NCBI RefSeq assembly: GCF_003408705.1
Contig: NZ_QAYL01000001.1
Coordinates: forward strand, 186,001 to 250,000
DNA: 64,000 nt
DNA from: Mycobacterium uberis
GTDB taxonomy: Bacteria; Actinomycetota; Actinomycetes; Mycobacteriales; Mycobacteriaceae
Reading direction: 5' to 3'
Below, piece after piece: positions 29,406 through 38,879 of this stretch. Numbering within the stretch: the first letter of the stretch is position 1; the number at the start of each line of letters is the position of its first letter. The notes beneath the pieces were generated by a model. The model ran no database searches, was not told the DNA's origin, and saw nothing but the letters and a program-made list of their open reading frames with translations. Position numbers and translations under genes: made by a program.

Positions 29406-29903
29406 GTGGCTGGTGACACAACCATCACCGTTGTCGGAAACCTGACTGCTGACCCCGAGCTGCGGTTCACTCCGTCCGGTGCTGCCGTGGCGAATTTCAC
29501 CGTGGCGTCGACGCCACGGATTTATGACCGTCAGAGCGGCGAGTGGAAAGACGGTGAAGCGCTGTTTCTCCGGTGCAATATTTGGCGGGAGGCCGCGGAG
29601 AACGTGGCTGAAAGCCTCACTCGGGGGGCACGAGTGATTGTCACCGGCCGACTTAAGCAGCGTTCCTTCGAGACCCGTGAGGGTGAAAAGCGCACTGTCG
29701 TCGAGGTTGAGGTCGACGAGATCGGCCCGTCGCTTCGATACGCCACGGCCAAGGTCAACAAGGCCAGCCGCAGTGGCGGCGGCTTCGGCAGTGGACCCCG
29801 TCAGGCGTCGGCGCAAGTGAGCGGCGAAGTTGGCGACGACCCGTGGGGCAGTGCCCCAGCATCGGGCTCCTTCGGCAGCGGTGACGAAGAACCCCCCTTC
29901 TAA
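29406..29903 (+). CDS. ssb: Single-stranded DNA-binding protein
   Basis: Homotetrameric OB-fold protein coating ssDNA in replication and repair. The GTG start at 29406 follows GGAGG, and the N-terminus [20 protein letters not shown] is standard. The OB fold runs to about residue 110 ([18 protein letters not shown] and [14 protein letters not shown]). A Gly/Ser-rich linker follows, and the acidic C-terminal tip ends in DEEPPF, the conserved hook for partner proteins. It is 165 residues, close to the family's usual ~164-168. Encoded between rpsF and rpsR as in all mycobacteria. Confidence 0.97.
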   Translation: MAGDTTITVVGNLTADPELRFTPSGAAVANFTVASTPRIYDRQSGEWKDGEALFLRCNIWREAAENVAESLTRGARVIVTGRLKQRSFETREGEKRTVVEVEVDEIGPSLRYATAKVNKASRSGGGFGSGPRQASAQVSGEVGDDPWGSAPASGSFGSGDEEPPF

Positions 29904-29928
29904 CAAGAAAACAGAAAGAAATACACAC

Positions 29929-30183
29929 ATGGCCAAGTCCAGCAAGCGGCGTCCCGCTCCTGAAAAGCCGGTTAAAGCGCGTAAATGCATCTTCTGCGCG
30001 AAGAAAGACTATCAGATCGACTACAAAGATACCGCGCTACTGCGCACGTACATCAGTGAGCGGGGCAAGATCCGGGCCCGTCGGGTCACCGGCAACTGCG
30101 TGCAACACCAGCGCGACATCGCGATAGCAGTGAAGAACGCCCGCGAGGTAGCTCTGTTGCCCTTTACCTCTTCGGCGCGATAA
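29929..30183 (+). CDS. rpsR: 30S ribosomal protein bS18 (cysteine-containing form)
   Basis: 84-residue S18 starting [14 protein letters not shown] at the ATG of 29929; the frame is open upstream but that part is antisense-like filler. It has CIFC near residue 22 and NCVQHQ further on, so the zinc-binding (C+) type of S18 is encoded. The C-terminal [18 protein letters not shown] matches the family. In mycobacteria a zinc-free S18 paralogue elsewhere replaces this one in zinc shortage (family knowledge). Confidence 0.96.
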   Translation: MAKSSKRRPAPEKPVKARKCIFCAKKDYQIDYKDTALLRTYISERGKIRARRVTGNCVQHQRDIAIAVKNAREVALLPFTSSAR

Positions 30184-30214
30184 CCGGATAAGCCCAACGG
30201 AAAGTACAAAAACG

Positions 30215-30673
30215 ATGAAGCTGATTCTGACGACTGACGTCGACCACCTTGGTTCCGTTGGCGACACAGTCGAGGTCAAGGACGGGTACGGGCGAAATTT
30301 CTTGCTCCCGCGCGGTCTGGCGATCGTCGCCTCGCGGGGTGCCCAGAAGCAGGTTGACGAGATCCGTCGGGCCCGCGACATGAAAACGGTGCGCGACCGT
30401 GAGCACGCCAACGAAATCAAGGCAGCGATCGAGACGCTGGGCTCGGTATCACTGTCAGTGAAGACGGCGGCTGGTTCCGGCAAGCTGTTCGGCTCCGTGA
30501 CCGCCAGTGATGTTGTCGCCGCCATCAAAAAGGCGGGCGGGCCAAACCTCGACAAACGGATCGTGCGGCTGCCTAAAACCCATATTAAGGCCATCGGCAC
30601 ACACCCGGTATCGGTGCACTTGCACCCTGAAATTGATGTCGTGGTGTCACTCAACGTCGTCGCAGCGAGCTAA
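30215..30673 (+). CDS. rplI: 50S ribosomal protein bL9
   Basis: L9 with its two rRNA-binding globular domains joined by a long helix. The N-domain is [20 protein letters not shown] with [13 protein letters not shown], the connecting helix includes [20 protein letters not shown], and the C-domain ends [19 protein letters not shown]. It is 152 residues, as in other mycobacteria, with GGAAAG upstream. Last gene of the operon, followed by the terminator at 30694-30733. Confidence 0.97.
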   Translation: MKLILTTDVDHLGSVGDTVEVKDGYGRNFLLPRGLAIVASRGAQKQVDEIRRARDMKTVRDREHANEIKAAIETLGSVSLSVKTAAGSGKLFGSVTASDVVAAIKKAGGPNLDKRIVRLPKTHIKAIGTHPVSVHLHPEIDVVVSLNVVAAS

Positions 30674-30693
30674 GAACGCAGCGTTTGCTGACC

Positions 30694-30733
30694 TCCGGTG
30701 GCGGCTACTGATCAGCAACCACCGGATTTTGTT
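30694..30733 (+). terminator. Intrinsic-terminator-like hairpin after rplI
   Basis: TCCGGTGG (30694-30701) is the exact reverse complement of CCACCGGA (30719-30726), with a 17-base loop, and TTTTGTT follows at once. It lies 20 bases after the rplI stop. This is one of few hairpin-plus-T-run terminators visible in the window. Confidence 0.7.
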
Positions 30734-31208
30734 CGTACGTTGAAAGTTCTTTGAAAGTACTGGTTTGGTTGCTCCTGGCGAACTATTTCCGGCAACTGTG
30801 AGAACATCCATCGTTACCAATACGTAACGCTTCCAAAATCTGGCTGAAATCCAACACGCCCGGTGAAGTAACTTGATCCGACACGCCGAAGAGATTCTTA
30901 TCCACACAATATCTGTCGTGTTGTGGGACGTTTATCTGCAGCTATGTACTAACGATCCGGATTGATCCACAGGTTTTTCACATCCCGTTTCACACAGTGT
31001 CGACGGGTATGCACACACAATGCACAGCTTCATGAACGACAGCCGCTTGGAGTACTCGCCAGCAACGTCTACCGTCGTGCCGGCGCGACGTTGTGGGTGC
31101 GTTGGGGCGCGGGTGTCGGGACCTTGACTTACGCTCTGAAATATTGGCTATCGAATGCCCGTTCGAATGCTTGTGTCAGGGTGCTCGTGTCAGGGGAGGT
31201 GAGAGTCG
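30734..31208. other. Gene-free gap between rplI and dnaB (Rv0057 absent)
   Basis: M. tuberculosis has Rv0057 here; I find no readable remnant. The gap contains a perfect DnaA-box-type TTATCCACA at 30898-30906 and a related TTGATCCACA at about 30961-30970, and ends with a strong Shine-Dalgarno (GGGGAGGTGAG) before dnaB. Confidence 0.55.
30898..30906 (+). promoter_or_regulatory. DnaA-box-like site upstream of dnaB
   Basis: Exact TTATCCACA, about 300 bases upstream of the replicative helicase gene. The mycobacterial consensus usually has G at the third position (TTGTCCACA), so this is the general bacterial form. Binding by DnaA is inference. Confidence 0.4.
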
Positions 31209-33023
31209 ATGGCGGTCGTCGATGATCTGGCGCAGATCAACATGGATCCTGTTCCGCCTAGTGAAGATTTTGGCCGCCAGCCACCGCAGGATCTTGCCGC
31301 GGAACAGTCGGTGCTAGGTGGGATGCTGCTAAGCAAGGACGCCATTGCCGACGTCCTCGAGCGACTGCAACCTGGCGACTTTTATCGTCCCGTACACCAG
31401 AATATCTACGACACGATCCTGGATCTTTACGGAAGCGGGGAACCCGCCGACGCGGTGACGGTGGCCGCCGAATTAGATCGCCGCGGATTGTTACGCCGGA
31501 TAGGTGGCGCGCCATATCTACACACCCTGATCTCGACGGTGCCGACAGCCGCCAATGCAGGTTACTACGCGGGCATCGTCGCCGAAAAGGCGCTACTGCG
31601 TCGACTGGTGGAGGCCGGCACGCGGGTGGTGCAGTACGGCTACGCCGGCGCTGAGGGCGCCGATGTGGCGGAGGTGGTCGACCGCGCGCAGGCAGAAATC
31701 TACGACGTCGCCGAGCGCCGGCTTTCTGAGGACTATGTCTCCCTCGAGGATCTGCTACAGCCGACGATGGACGAGATCGACGCCATCGCCTCCAACGGGG
31801 GCATATCACGTGGCGCGCCGACCGGCTTCACTGAACTCGACGAAATAACCAACGGTTTGCATCCGGGACAGATGATCATCGTGGCGGCGCGTCCAGGTGT
31901 AGGCAAGGCTCTCGCGTTGGACACACCGCTGCCCACATCGACCGGTTGGACGACGATGGGTGATGTCGACGTCGGAGACGAGTTGCTGGCCGCTGACGGA
32001 ACACCGACGCGGGTGGTGGCCGCGACCGAGGTCATGTTGGGCCGGCCGTGCTATGAGATCAAGTTTTCCAACGGCACCGTCATTGTCGCCGACGCCAAGC
32101 ATCAATGGCCGACGAATTATGGCATCCGGACGTCGGCTCAGTTGCGTTGCGGACTGGACACTATCGCCGCGGCCGGGTCAACTCAGCACCGCACCGGACG
32201 ATCGGCCGCCACCACACTAATGACCCCGGTGTTGCGCATCGAATCGGTGCGGCAGGTGCACAGTGTTCCGGTACGATGTGTCCAGGTAGAAAATGCCGCT
32301 CATTTGTATCTGGCTGGTCCTGGGATGGTACCGACTCACAACTCGACCCTGGGGCTGGACTTCATGCGGTCTTGTTCAATCAAACATCGCCTGGCCAGCG
32401 TCATCTTCTCGCTGGAGATGAGTAAGTCCGAAATCGTGATGCGGCTGCTTTCGGCGGAGGCGAAAATTAAGCTTACTGACATGCGTTCGGGCCGGATGAC
32501 CGACGATGATTGGACACGGCTGGCGCGACGGATGAGCGAAATAAGTGAGGCGCCACTGTATATCGACGACTCACCAAACCTGACCATGATGGAGATCCGC
32601 GCCAAAGCGCGCCGGCTGCGGCAAAAGACGAACCTTCAGCTGCTCGTGGTCGACTACCTGCAGCTGATGACATCAGGCAAACGATTCGAGTCGCGACAGG
32701 TAGAAGTCTCGGAGTTCTCCCGCCATTTCAAATTGTTGGCCAAAGAACTCGAGATCCCTGTGGTGGCGATCAGCCAGCTGAACCGTGGTCCCGAGCAGCG
32801 CACCGACAAGAAGCCGATGTTGTCCGATCTACGAGAGTCGGGAAGCTTAGAGCAGGATGCCGACGTCGTGATCTTGCTACACAGGCCGGATGCCTTCGAC
32901 CGTGACGATCCACGTGTCGGCGAGGCGGACTTGATTCTCGCCAAGCACCGCAACGGCCCAACCAAGACGGTCACTGTTGCCCATCAACTACACTTGTCAC
33001 GATTCACCAACATGGCACGGTAA
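31209..33023 (+). CDS. dnaB: Replicative DNA helicase DnaB with intein
   Basis: Hexameric 5'-3' helicase at the replication fork. The N-terminal DnaB domain (QDLAAEQSVLGGMLLSKDAI ... ) occupies residues ~25-130. The RecA-like helicase domain begins near 190 (ITNGLHPGQMIIVAARPGVGK), where an intein interrupts the Walker A motif between GVGK and STLGLDF. After it come SLEMSKSEIVMRL, a Walker B region (LLVVDYLQLM), and SGSLEQDADVVILLHR, with the C-terminus KTVTVAHQLHLSRFTNMAR. The precursor is 604 residues: 233 N-extein, 145 intein and 226 C-extein, giving a normal 459-residue DnaB after splicing. The start is the ATG at 31209 after a strong Shine-Dalgarno. Confidence 0.97.
   Translation: MAVVDDLAQINMDPVPPSEDFGRQPPQDLAAEQSVLGGMLLSKDAIADVLERLQPGDFYRPVHQNIYDTILDLYGSGEPADAVTVAAELDRRGLLRRIGGAPYLHTLISTVPTAANAGYYAGIVAEKALLRRLVEAGTRVVQYGYAGAEGADVAEVVDRAQAEIYDVAERRLSEDYVSLEDLLQPTMDEIDAIASNGGISRGAPTGFTELDEITNGLHPGQMIIVAARPGVGKALALDTPLPTSTGWTTMGDVDVGDELLAADGTPTRVVAATEVMLGRPCYEIKFSNGTVIVADAKHQWPTNYGIRTSAQLRCGLDTIAAAGSTQHRTGRSAATTLMTPVLRIESVRQVHSVPVRCVQVENAAHLYLAGPGMVPTHNSTLGLDFMRSCSIKHRLASVIFSLEMSKSEIVMRLLSAEAKIKLTDMRSGRMTDDDWTRLARRMSEISEAPLYIDDSPNLTMMEIRAKARRLRQKTNLQLLVVDYLQLMTSGKRFESRQVEVSEFSRHFKLLAKELEIPVVAISQLNRGPEQRTDKKPMLSDLRESGSLEQDADVVILLHRPDAFDRDDPRVGEADLILAKHRNGPTKTVTVAHQLHLSRFTNMAR
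31908..32342 (+). other. DnaB mini-intein (145 residues), class 3 (WCT) type
   Basis: Intein inserted after Lys of GVGK (DnaB residues 234-378). It begins with Ala rather than Cys/Ser (ALALDTPLPTSTGWTTMGDV), and ends THN before Ser+1 (tcg 32343). It carries the class 3 set: Trp in block B (KHQWPT), Cys in block F (VRCVQVENAAHLYLAG) and Thr before the final His-Asn (VPTHN). Class 3 inteins start splicing from the block F Cys instead of residue 1. No LAGLIDADG endonuclease is present, so it is a mini-intein that cannot home. Until it splices, the ATPase site of the helicase is split. Confidence 0.93.
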
Positions 33024-33305
33024 CGACCGCCGGTGTAGTTTCTCATCCAACATGGCGTAATCCTCATCTCCGTGAAACGAAAATGGCAAATCCGCCACAA
33101 AGATGTAGATTCTGATTTAGTGGGACTAAGCTTTAGACGGTCGCGTTAGTCACGACCACTCGTTTGGATCTAGTCTGTTTGATTCGCGAATTTGACTTTA
33201 CACCAAGAACATTGGTATCTATGACTGAAAAACCGCATGTGCCCATTAGACAATCTGGCATGTAGGTTACATTAGACCAGATTGAAGCATCTCGGCGCAT
33301 GTCAT

Positions 33306-34679
33306 CTACAAATCTCGCTCCGACGTATCCTTGCCAGTGAATCTCCATGGGGTTTGATTCTGTTTAGTTTCAACGTATTTCGCCGTACAGTGGTCATTTT
33401 TGAGGTAGGTCTGCTTTCGGCTTGACGTTGCGCAGGACCTCTGTGCTACCCAGCTGTCTTCGAGGTAACGCGGCTTGCATGCATAGTACCCTCCTACCAG
33501 CAGTGCTGCGATAGTGACCAGTAGAAACCCAAACGGCAACACCCACTCTTTAGTGACATCGTGCAGGACGCCGAACAGCAGTGGTCCAACACAGGCAATC
33601 AGATATCCGACACCCTGGGTGAAGCCGGATAGCGCAGCCGAGCCGGCCCCAGTGTGGCAACGGAGATTGATCAGGGTCAGCACCGCGGGGAAGGTGGTCG
33701 GACCAAGCCCGAGGAAGAGCACCCAGATGATAGTTGCTGTCAGTGGAGCCCACAGTAATCCGGCGAAACCAAAGAGATAGCAACACGCACAAACGATGAC
33801 AATCGGAAAAGGGTTCGCTAACCTAACGCACAATGCGGGCGCAACGAGCGCTGCGACAAACCCGACACCTGAGAAGACCGCAACCATGGCACCACCGAGC
33901 GATTCACTGCCACCTGCCGATGTCAGGATCTCTGGTATCCAGGTGAACAACGTGTACGTAATCAACGATGTCATGCCGAGCATGATGGTCAGGCTCCACG
34001 CGATTGGCGAGCGCCACACCGGCCCAATTGTTTTCGGTGGTTCAACAACGTGATGACCGATGTCATCACCACGACGAGTGATGATGATCGCGGTCCATGG
34101 CCCCAGTGCGGCCAATGGAATTAGCGCCCACACGGCAAGCGACACGCGCCAGCCGTGTGTGTCGGCGAGCGGCACCGCGGCGGCGGCGGGTATAAGGGTG
34201 CCGAGCTGAATGCAGGTGAGGTAAACGGTGCTCATTAGCGCGACACGATCACCGAAATACCTCTTGACCAGTGGAGGGATCACAATGTTGCCAATTCCCA
34301 TGCCGATGAGCGCCAGCGTTGTTAGCGCCAACAGTCCGGTCACGCCGGACATCATTGAGCGGCCGACGATGCCAGCTGCCGTCGTTGCGGCAGCGACTAA
34401 AGCCATCTGTTCGATCGTGAATCGGCGACCAAGCGCGGGGGAAATGAACCCGGCTAATGCGAACACGGCAGTCGGCAGCATCCCAAAGATGCCGATGATG
34501 GTGTTGCCGAAACCCATGTTGTCTGACACTCGTGAAAGTAGAGGTGTTAGCGAGGTGATCGCAGAGCGCAGAGGAAGCGAGGACAGCACGACTGCCAGGA
34601 GGATCATGACTCGTCCGGTAAAAAGTGACTGTTGTGTGTTTGAGTCGTGGACCGCCGCAGTCGTTGTGGCAGTCATCAT
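33306..34679 (-). CDS. MFS transporter, CynX/NimT-like family
   Basis: Twelve-helix major facilitator protein. The first helix includes VMILLAVVLSSLPLRSAIT, and the family block PLLSRVSDNMGFGNTIIGIF-type substrate region follows. LIGMGIGNIVIPPLVKRYFG, typical of CynX/NimT transporters, is present, then a central loop rich in charged residues, and GSAALSGFTQGVGYLIACVG in the second half. The start at 34679 (MMTATTTAAV) has AGAGGAG six bases upstream; the frame opens six codons earlier. The polar C-terminal ~45 residues after the last helix look like read-through of a lost stop. It is divergent from a FadR-type regulator at 34760, the usual arrangement for a regulator and its transporter. The substrate is unknown; relatives move cyanate, nitroimidazole-like or carboxylate compounds. 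Confidence 0.85.
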   Translation of the reverse strand: MMTATTTAAVHDSNTQQSLFTGRVMILLAVVLSSLPLRSAITSLTPLLSRVSDNMGFGNTIIGIFGMLPTAVFALAGFISPALGRRFTIEQMALVAAATTAAGIVGRSMMSGVTGLLALTTLALIGMGIGNIVIPPLVKRYFGDRVALMSTVYLTCIQLGTLIPAAAAVPLADTHGWRVSLAVWALIPLAALGPWTAIIITRRGDDIGHHVVEPPKTIGPVWRSPIAWSLTIMLGMTSLITYTLFTWIPEILTSAGGSESLGGAMVAVFSGVGFVAALVAPALCVRLANPFPIVIVCACCYLFGFAGLLWAPLTATIIWVLFLGLGPTTFPAVLTLINLRCHTGAGSAALSGFTQGVGYLIACVGPLLFGVLHDVTKEWVLPFGFLLVTIAALLVGGYYACKPRYLEDSWVAQRSCATSSRKQTYLKNDHCTAKYVETKQNQTPWRFTGKDTSERDL

Positions 34680-34759
34680 TATGAACTCCTCTTGCAATAT
34701 TGCTCGTCAAATCATTGTATGAATGGATGTATTAGTCAAATTCGGCTTAGGATGGGTGC

Positions 34760-35440
34760 ATGCAGACTATCCGCCGTCAGACGCTTATTGCGCAGGTTAG
34801 CGACCAGCTGCGCGACGAGATCATATCCGGACGATGGGTAGTTGGTGACCGCATTCCGGCCGAACCAACGCTGTGTGAGATGACCGGGACTGCACGCAAC
34901 ACGGTGCGCGAGGCCGTGCAGGCTCTAGTACAAGCTGGAATGCTCGAGCGACGGCAAGGATCAGGCACGTACGTCATCACCGATGACGAGCACGGTAACG
35001 CGCTTGCTGGATATTTCGCTGCTGCTCGTGAACGTGACCTCTTGGAATTACGCGAAGCGGTAGAGATTACCGCCACTGCACTGGCAGCGCAGCGACGTGA
35101 CGCTGCCGATATCGGTGAGTTGCGAACCGTGCTCGCCCGACGAAACGAGTTGAGGAGCAGCAGCTCCGATACGGAATGTGCATGCGCTGAGATGATTTCG
35201 GCTGACGCGGCGCTACACCGTGCGATTATAGCAGCCAGTCATAATAACGTGTATCTACAATTCTACGACTTATTGTTACCAATGGTACAGCGATCTATGC
35301 AGGCCCGCTCCGTCGAAACCTGCGGATTGTACGAACATGAGCACACCGAATTGGTCGAAGCGGTGGTAGCCGGTGACCCGCAGCGAGCCGAGACAGCCGT
35401 GCGGGTGTTAATCTCGACACTGCACCATAGTCAGGATTGA
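34760..35440 (+). CDS. GntR-family (FadR/FCD) transcriptional regulator
   Basis: The N-terminal GntR winged helix (residues ~5-75) has QVSDQLRDEIISGRWVVGDR, then RNTVREAVQALVQAGMLERR and QGSGTYV. The C-terminal all-helical FCD domain (residues ~90-220) has LRTVLARRNEL, DAALHRAIIAASHNNVY (metal/ligand-binding His region) and HTELVEAVVAGDP. It is 226 residues and intact. The divergent promoter region shared with the MFS gene (34680-34759) is AT-rich. It probably represses the transporter until an organic-acid ligand binds (inference from arrangement). Confidence 0.9.
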   Translation: MQTIRRQTLIAQVSDQLRDEIISGRWVVGDRIPAEPTLCEMTGTARNTVREAVQALVQAGMLERRQGSGTYVITDDEHGNALAGYFAAARERDLLELREAVEITATALAAQRRDAADIGELRTVLARRNELRSSSSDTECACAEMISADAALHRAIIAASHNNVYLQFYDLLLPMVQRSMQARSVETCGLYEHEHTELVEAVVAGDPQRAETAVRVLISTLHHSQD

Positions 35441-36029
35441 AAGAACCTGATTCGAGGTGGCTGGTTAATTTCAGCTGACCTAGTGGCGTAGAGGGGCAGT
35501 TCATCTTTAATGTAAGTGCCAAAGATCGTCTACGAACTGACGATGATCATTTCAGTCAGGCCTGCGATTTAGCAGCTGACCCGAACGGCATGCTAAAACT
35601 CGCCGTGCTGTAATTAACGCTATTGAGCTCAATACATAGGGGTGCGCTACTCATCGGAAAGTAATCCCCCGATACAGAGAGACTTCACGCACCTTGATAC
35701 AGTTACGGCTAAAGCCAGTCAGAATGCGATTAACATCAAGTATATTGCCAGTTGTCTCCGATGGCCGGTGGTGGGTTCACCGGTGAAAGTAGGCACCACA
35801 GTAACTGTTATCTCCAAGGCAATATTTGTTGTAAAATATCCCTGATAATATGGCAGTAAGACTGCCTTCATAAAAACATCATATACTCAAGGTTTCGGCC
35901 AGTTTATGTCTCTGCGAATGCCACTGTCTCGGAACTGTTGGACATCCGTTGGCAATAGGTTTTGCATCATCGCCTCATAATTCTCGATGTCACCCTGTAC
36001 TTCGACCCAGGCGCAATGTCGGCAGCAAC
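35441..36029. other. Decayed DNA, nothing assigned
   Basis: All frames are interrupted. The stretch just before 36030 may hold the unreadable N-terminus of the IS21 transposase. Confidence 0.45.
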
Positions 36030-36620
36030 TGAGTATTGACCACAGCGCGGATCCGGGAGTTGCTCGTGACCTATTCGAGTAGGCCGGCGACGGTGATCGC
36101 AGAGCGAATCAGCGGAAGTACTCGATCCACACGCTCAGCAAGTAAGTGCGCGAGCTACAGCGGCTGTACCTGCCACCAGATCCAGTGTCGCATACAATTT
36201 ATCAGGTCGGGGAAATAACCCTACGTTACCTGTAGTTTCCTAACGTACAGGTTCCCGTCGACTACAGCCGGGTACGCATAGCTACTGCGCTGCAGGTGAT
36301 AACGATGGTGTGCGGGTATTCCCGATGGGCATCAGCGGCGTTGATTCTGACGCGCAGTACTGAAAATCTGTATGCCGTGTAGGTGGCAATATCTTGCGTT
36401 ATTGGATGCGGTGCCGCTAGTTTTCATCTGGGATGGTGAAAATCTAGTCGGACAGTGGCAGGAGCGGGTGCCCAAATTGATCGCGGCTTATCAGGCGTTC
36501 CGTGGAACGATGGCAGCCAAGGCGGTGATCTGCAAACCCGGACGATCCCGAAACCAAAGGCTTCGTAATGAACCTGGCTGGTCCAAATTCACTCGTCGAC
36601 AAATTACCAGAATTCAGTTG
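36030..36620 (+). mobile_element. Degenerate IS21-family transposase (IstA type)
   Basis: Ordered IstA pieces across frames: RIRELLVTYSSRPATVIAER (36040-36100; family vReLLaefPtmPAtViAeRi), then RLYLPPDPVSHTIYQVGEI (36150-36215; family pVYLPPDPasRt.Y..Gei), then VPVDYSRVR and TMVCGYSRWASAALILTRST (36260-36370). Next, in another frame, is PLVFIWDGENLVGQWQERVP (36410-36475; family PRvLVWDGEgAIGrw), then AYQAFRGTMAAKAVICKPG. The DDE-region Asp in WDGE is retained. At least three frame changes and several stops, with no IstB helper visible. It lies at the second junction where gene order departs from M. tuberculosis, between the dnaB/GntR side and tRNA-Leu. Confidence 0.88.
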
Positions 36621-38543
36621 CCGTTGACAGGCGCCTCTGCGGCGTGATGATCACCTCCGTATTCCTAATTCAGAATTCTATTCGGAATGATCACAACCAG
36701 TGGCGCAAGAAGATGACTGTTCGTTGGTACGACACATTGAGATTCAACAACTCTGAAGAATTGAGTGCCCAAATTTCACAGAATTTTGTCCGATGGAAAA
36801 CACGGATGCAAACTAGCCCCGATGGTCCAGCCCACATTGATACCGAGAGTAGCGTCAGCTATGCTGAATTATTTTTGATGGTAGCAGAATAAAAAATGCT
36901 AATATATTGTAGCGGTATTGATAGGGGTCCCTCTGGGGTGCCGGGTGTGTTGATGCTCGAGAACGCTACTGTTCAGTACTCGGGGGTAACGCACCACTCG
37001 CGCATAGTCGGTGCCGAGAAGTAACTTGCGAAGCCGCTCTTGGGGATTTTAGCCCATATCGACAGTCGCTAAGAATCGGCGGATGCGTCCGCCGCGTTGG
37101 GCGTGAATGCTGGTGCGGTAAGCATAGGTCAGGGCTGTTACCAGTCCGCTGCCACTGGTCGATGTGTGCACATCCATTTAATTAGGTGTTAGTTCACGGC
37201 GTATAAGCTGTCACAGCGGGCCATACGGGATACAAAGATGGTGGCCGATATCGTAGCCACTTGATTTGATGTCTCCGGTGTGCTCAAGATCGTTGATTTA
37301 GCTGCGTTCGTCACGTACTTAGAACTATGCTATGGAAGAAGCGCTCTGATAGCGTTCGGAGCCTCTGCGCAGTGTTCCGTCCAGTTTTGCGGTTGTTGCT
37401 GACAGTTTTATCGACAACGTCACCTTCGTAGTTGGCTGGGACTGCTGTGCGCACCGATCAATACAGCAACTCATTGATCAGCATTATTAGGCGTTAAGCT
37501 GCTAATAGTGCTACGGATATTATACCATTTTATTGCGTCTATGTAGGCGGGCGTGAAATTCAGCGTTGGTCATCCGCTGTGACGATAGATCGAAATCGGG
37601 GTTCAGTGGCTACATGTGCGGGCTTCAGAAGCGATGGAAACGTCGCTATTCGGTTTCGGCATCGCTGCAGGTGGCCGTGCAGTCTTGTCCGGCCATGCTG
37701 ACGGCGTCGAGCAGCTAGCTATAACTGAACTCACCGAGGGTGTCTACTGATTGTTAAAGACGCCTCATTAAGAAACCGCACCAAGAACGCGCGACCAACA
37801 GGGCGCTCACAGTTATAGTCGGTTCTGTAGGCTCTTTGGCCTTTGGTCGCAGCCTCGGGAGGCTCTTCTTGTGGTGCTGCTCGATGCTTTCTGCGGCAAC
37901 AGATCTCATGATCACATCAAGCGCGGTGGAGAACACGTTATCGACGATCATGCACAGGTGTTGACGTAGTCAGGTCACCGCCGGGTTTTCGCAGAAATCG
38001 TAGTGGCGTTCCGCACTTTGGATTGCTGTACCAATGGTCGTTCGTCCGTGAGAACCTGCAGCTCCTAAAGATCGGCGAACTCTAGAAGGTCTAGGCGTGA
38101 AACTACGTTGCACATGGCAGAACCAAAAAGTGGCGTCTTCTTTGCGACAACTTTCAATCTACTCAACCACCCTCGACTGAATGTGCTGGCCGAGCAGCTC
38201 TCACAAATCAACGATTTAAAATAACACCATCTGTCCCGATGGACACAGCGAGAGCCCCTAGTTCGAACCGTACTCCCCGACTAGGCTTGTCCAATCTAAC
38301 CCAGTCGTCGGCCAAGCTATACTTTATGTGCCGGACATGCTTCACCGAACCTGACGTATGTCTCAATTATTGACAACCACGCAACGATCAAAATGGGGAT
38401 CGTACAGCAGCAGCCCTGTTACTCGCCGGTGCTGATCTCTCCCCAAGAACTACCTGCCAAACGCAAAGCTCACGACTCCTTTGAGGTTCGTAACCCTATA
38501 GTGCCGCAGCTCTTATACCCAAGACTCAAACTCTTCACAAGTG
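36621..38543. other. Long decayed stretch, no assignable gene
   Basis: About 1.9 kb. An open frame at 36644-36892 contains TSPDGPAHIDTESSVSYAEL, which resembles the entry to an adenylate-forming domain (acyl-CoA synthetase or NRPS) but is too short to assign. A + frame near 37625-37750 (GFGIAAGGRAVLSGHADGVE) is protein-like without a match. No intact gene, RNA gene or repeat was found. Confidence 0.45.
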
Positions 38544-38626
38544 TGGGCGAAGGGGGACTTGAACCCCCACGTCCCGAAGGACACTGGCACCTGAAGCCAG
38601 CGCGTCTGCCATTCCGCCACTCGCCC
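38544..38626 (-). tRNA. leuT: tRNA-Leu (CAG anticodon)
   Basis: 83-nt class II tRNA. The acceptor stem is GGGCGAG paired with TTCGCCC plus discriminator A. The anticodon stem CTGGC/GCCAG encloses loop TTCAGGT, anticodon CAG, decoding CTG codons. There is a long variable arm (TGTCCTTCGGGACG region) and a T-arm with GGTTCAAGTCC. CCA is not encoded. It lies just upstream of fhaA on the opposite strand, as leuT does in M. tuberculosis. Confidence 0.96.
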
Positions 38627-38879
38627 GAAAGGCAGTCGACCAACTTTACCACTCTAGTAGCCGCACGCCCCTACTGCCTTCACACATCTGCCAGAACTTT
38701 CGGCATCGGATCACCGCTGTCCAGACACTTCTGAGTTGGCCCAATGCGGTTGTCAGACTTCCCACGGTCCCGCAGTGTCGTGGTGTACCGATACCATGCT
38801 TGGATGGTACAATATACGGGAGTGGTGTTTGCCTTGTGCAGGCAATATACCAGAACAAGCGTGAGCCTAGCACTAAACG

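Noticed and set aside
29286..29990. 234-codon open frame on the minus strand across ssb
   Set aside because: It is antisense to ssb and rpsR with no family resemblance; high G+C codon structure of the real genes opens the opposite strand.
30647..30907. 86-codon minus-strand frame between rplI and dnaB as Rv0057
   Set aside because: It overlaps the terminator hairpin and does not resemble a conserved protein; Rv0057 would also be on the other strand.
33133..33348. 71-codon minus-strand frame overlapping the end of the MFS gene
   Set aside because: No family, no ribosome site, and composition typical of filler.
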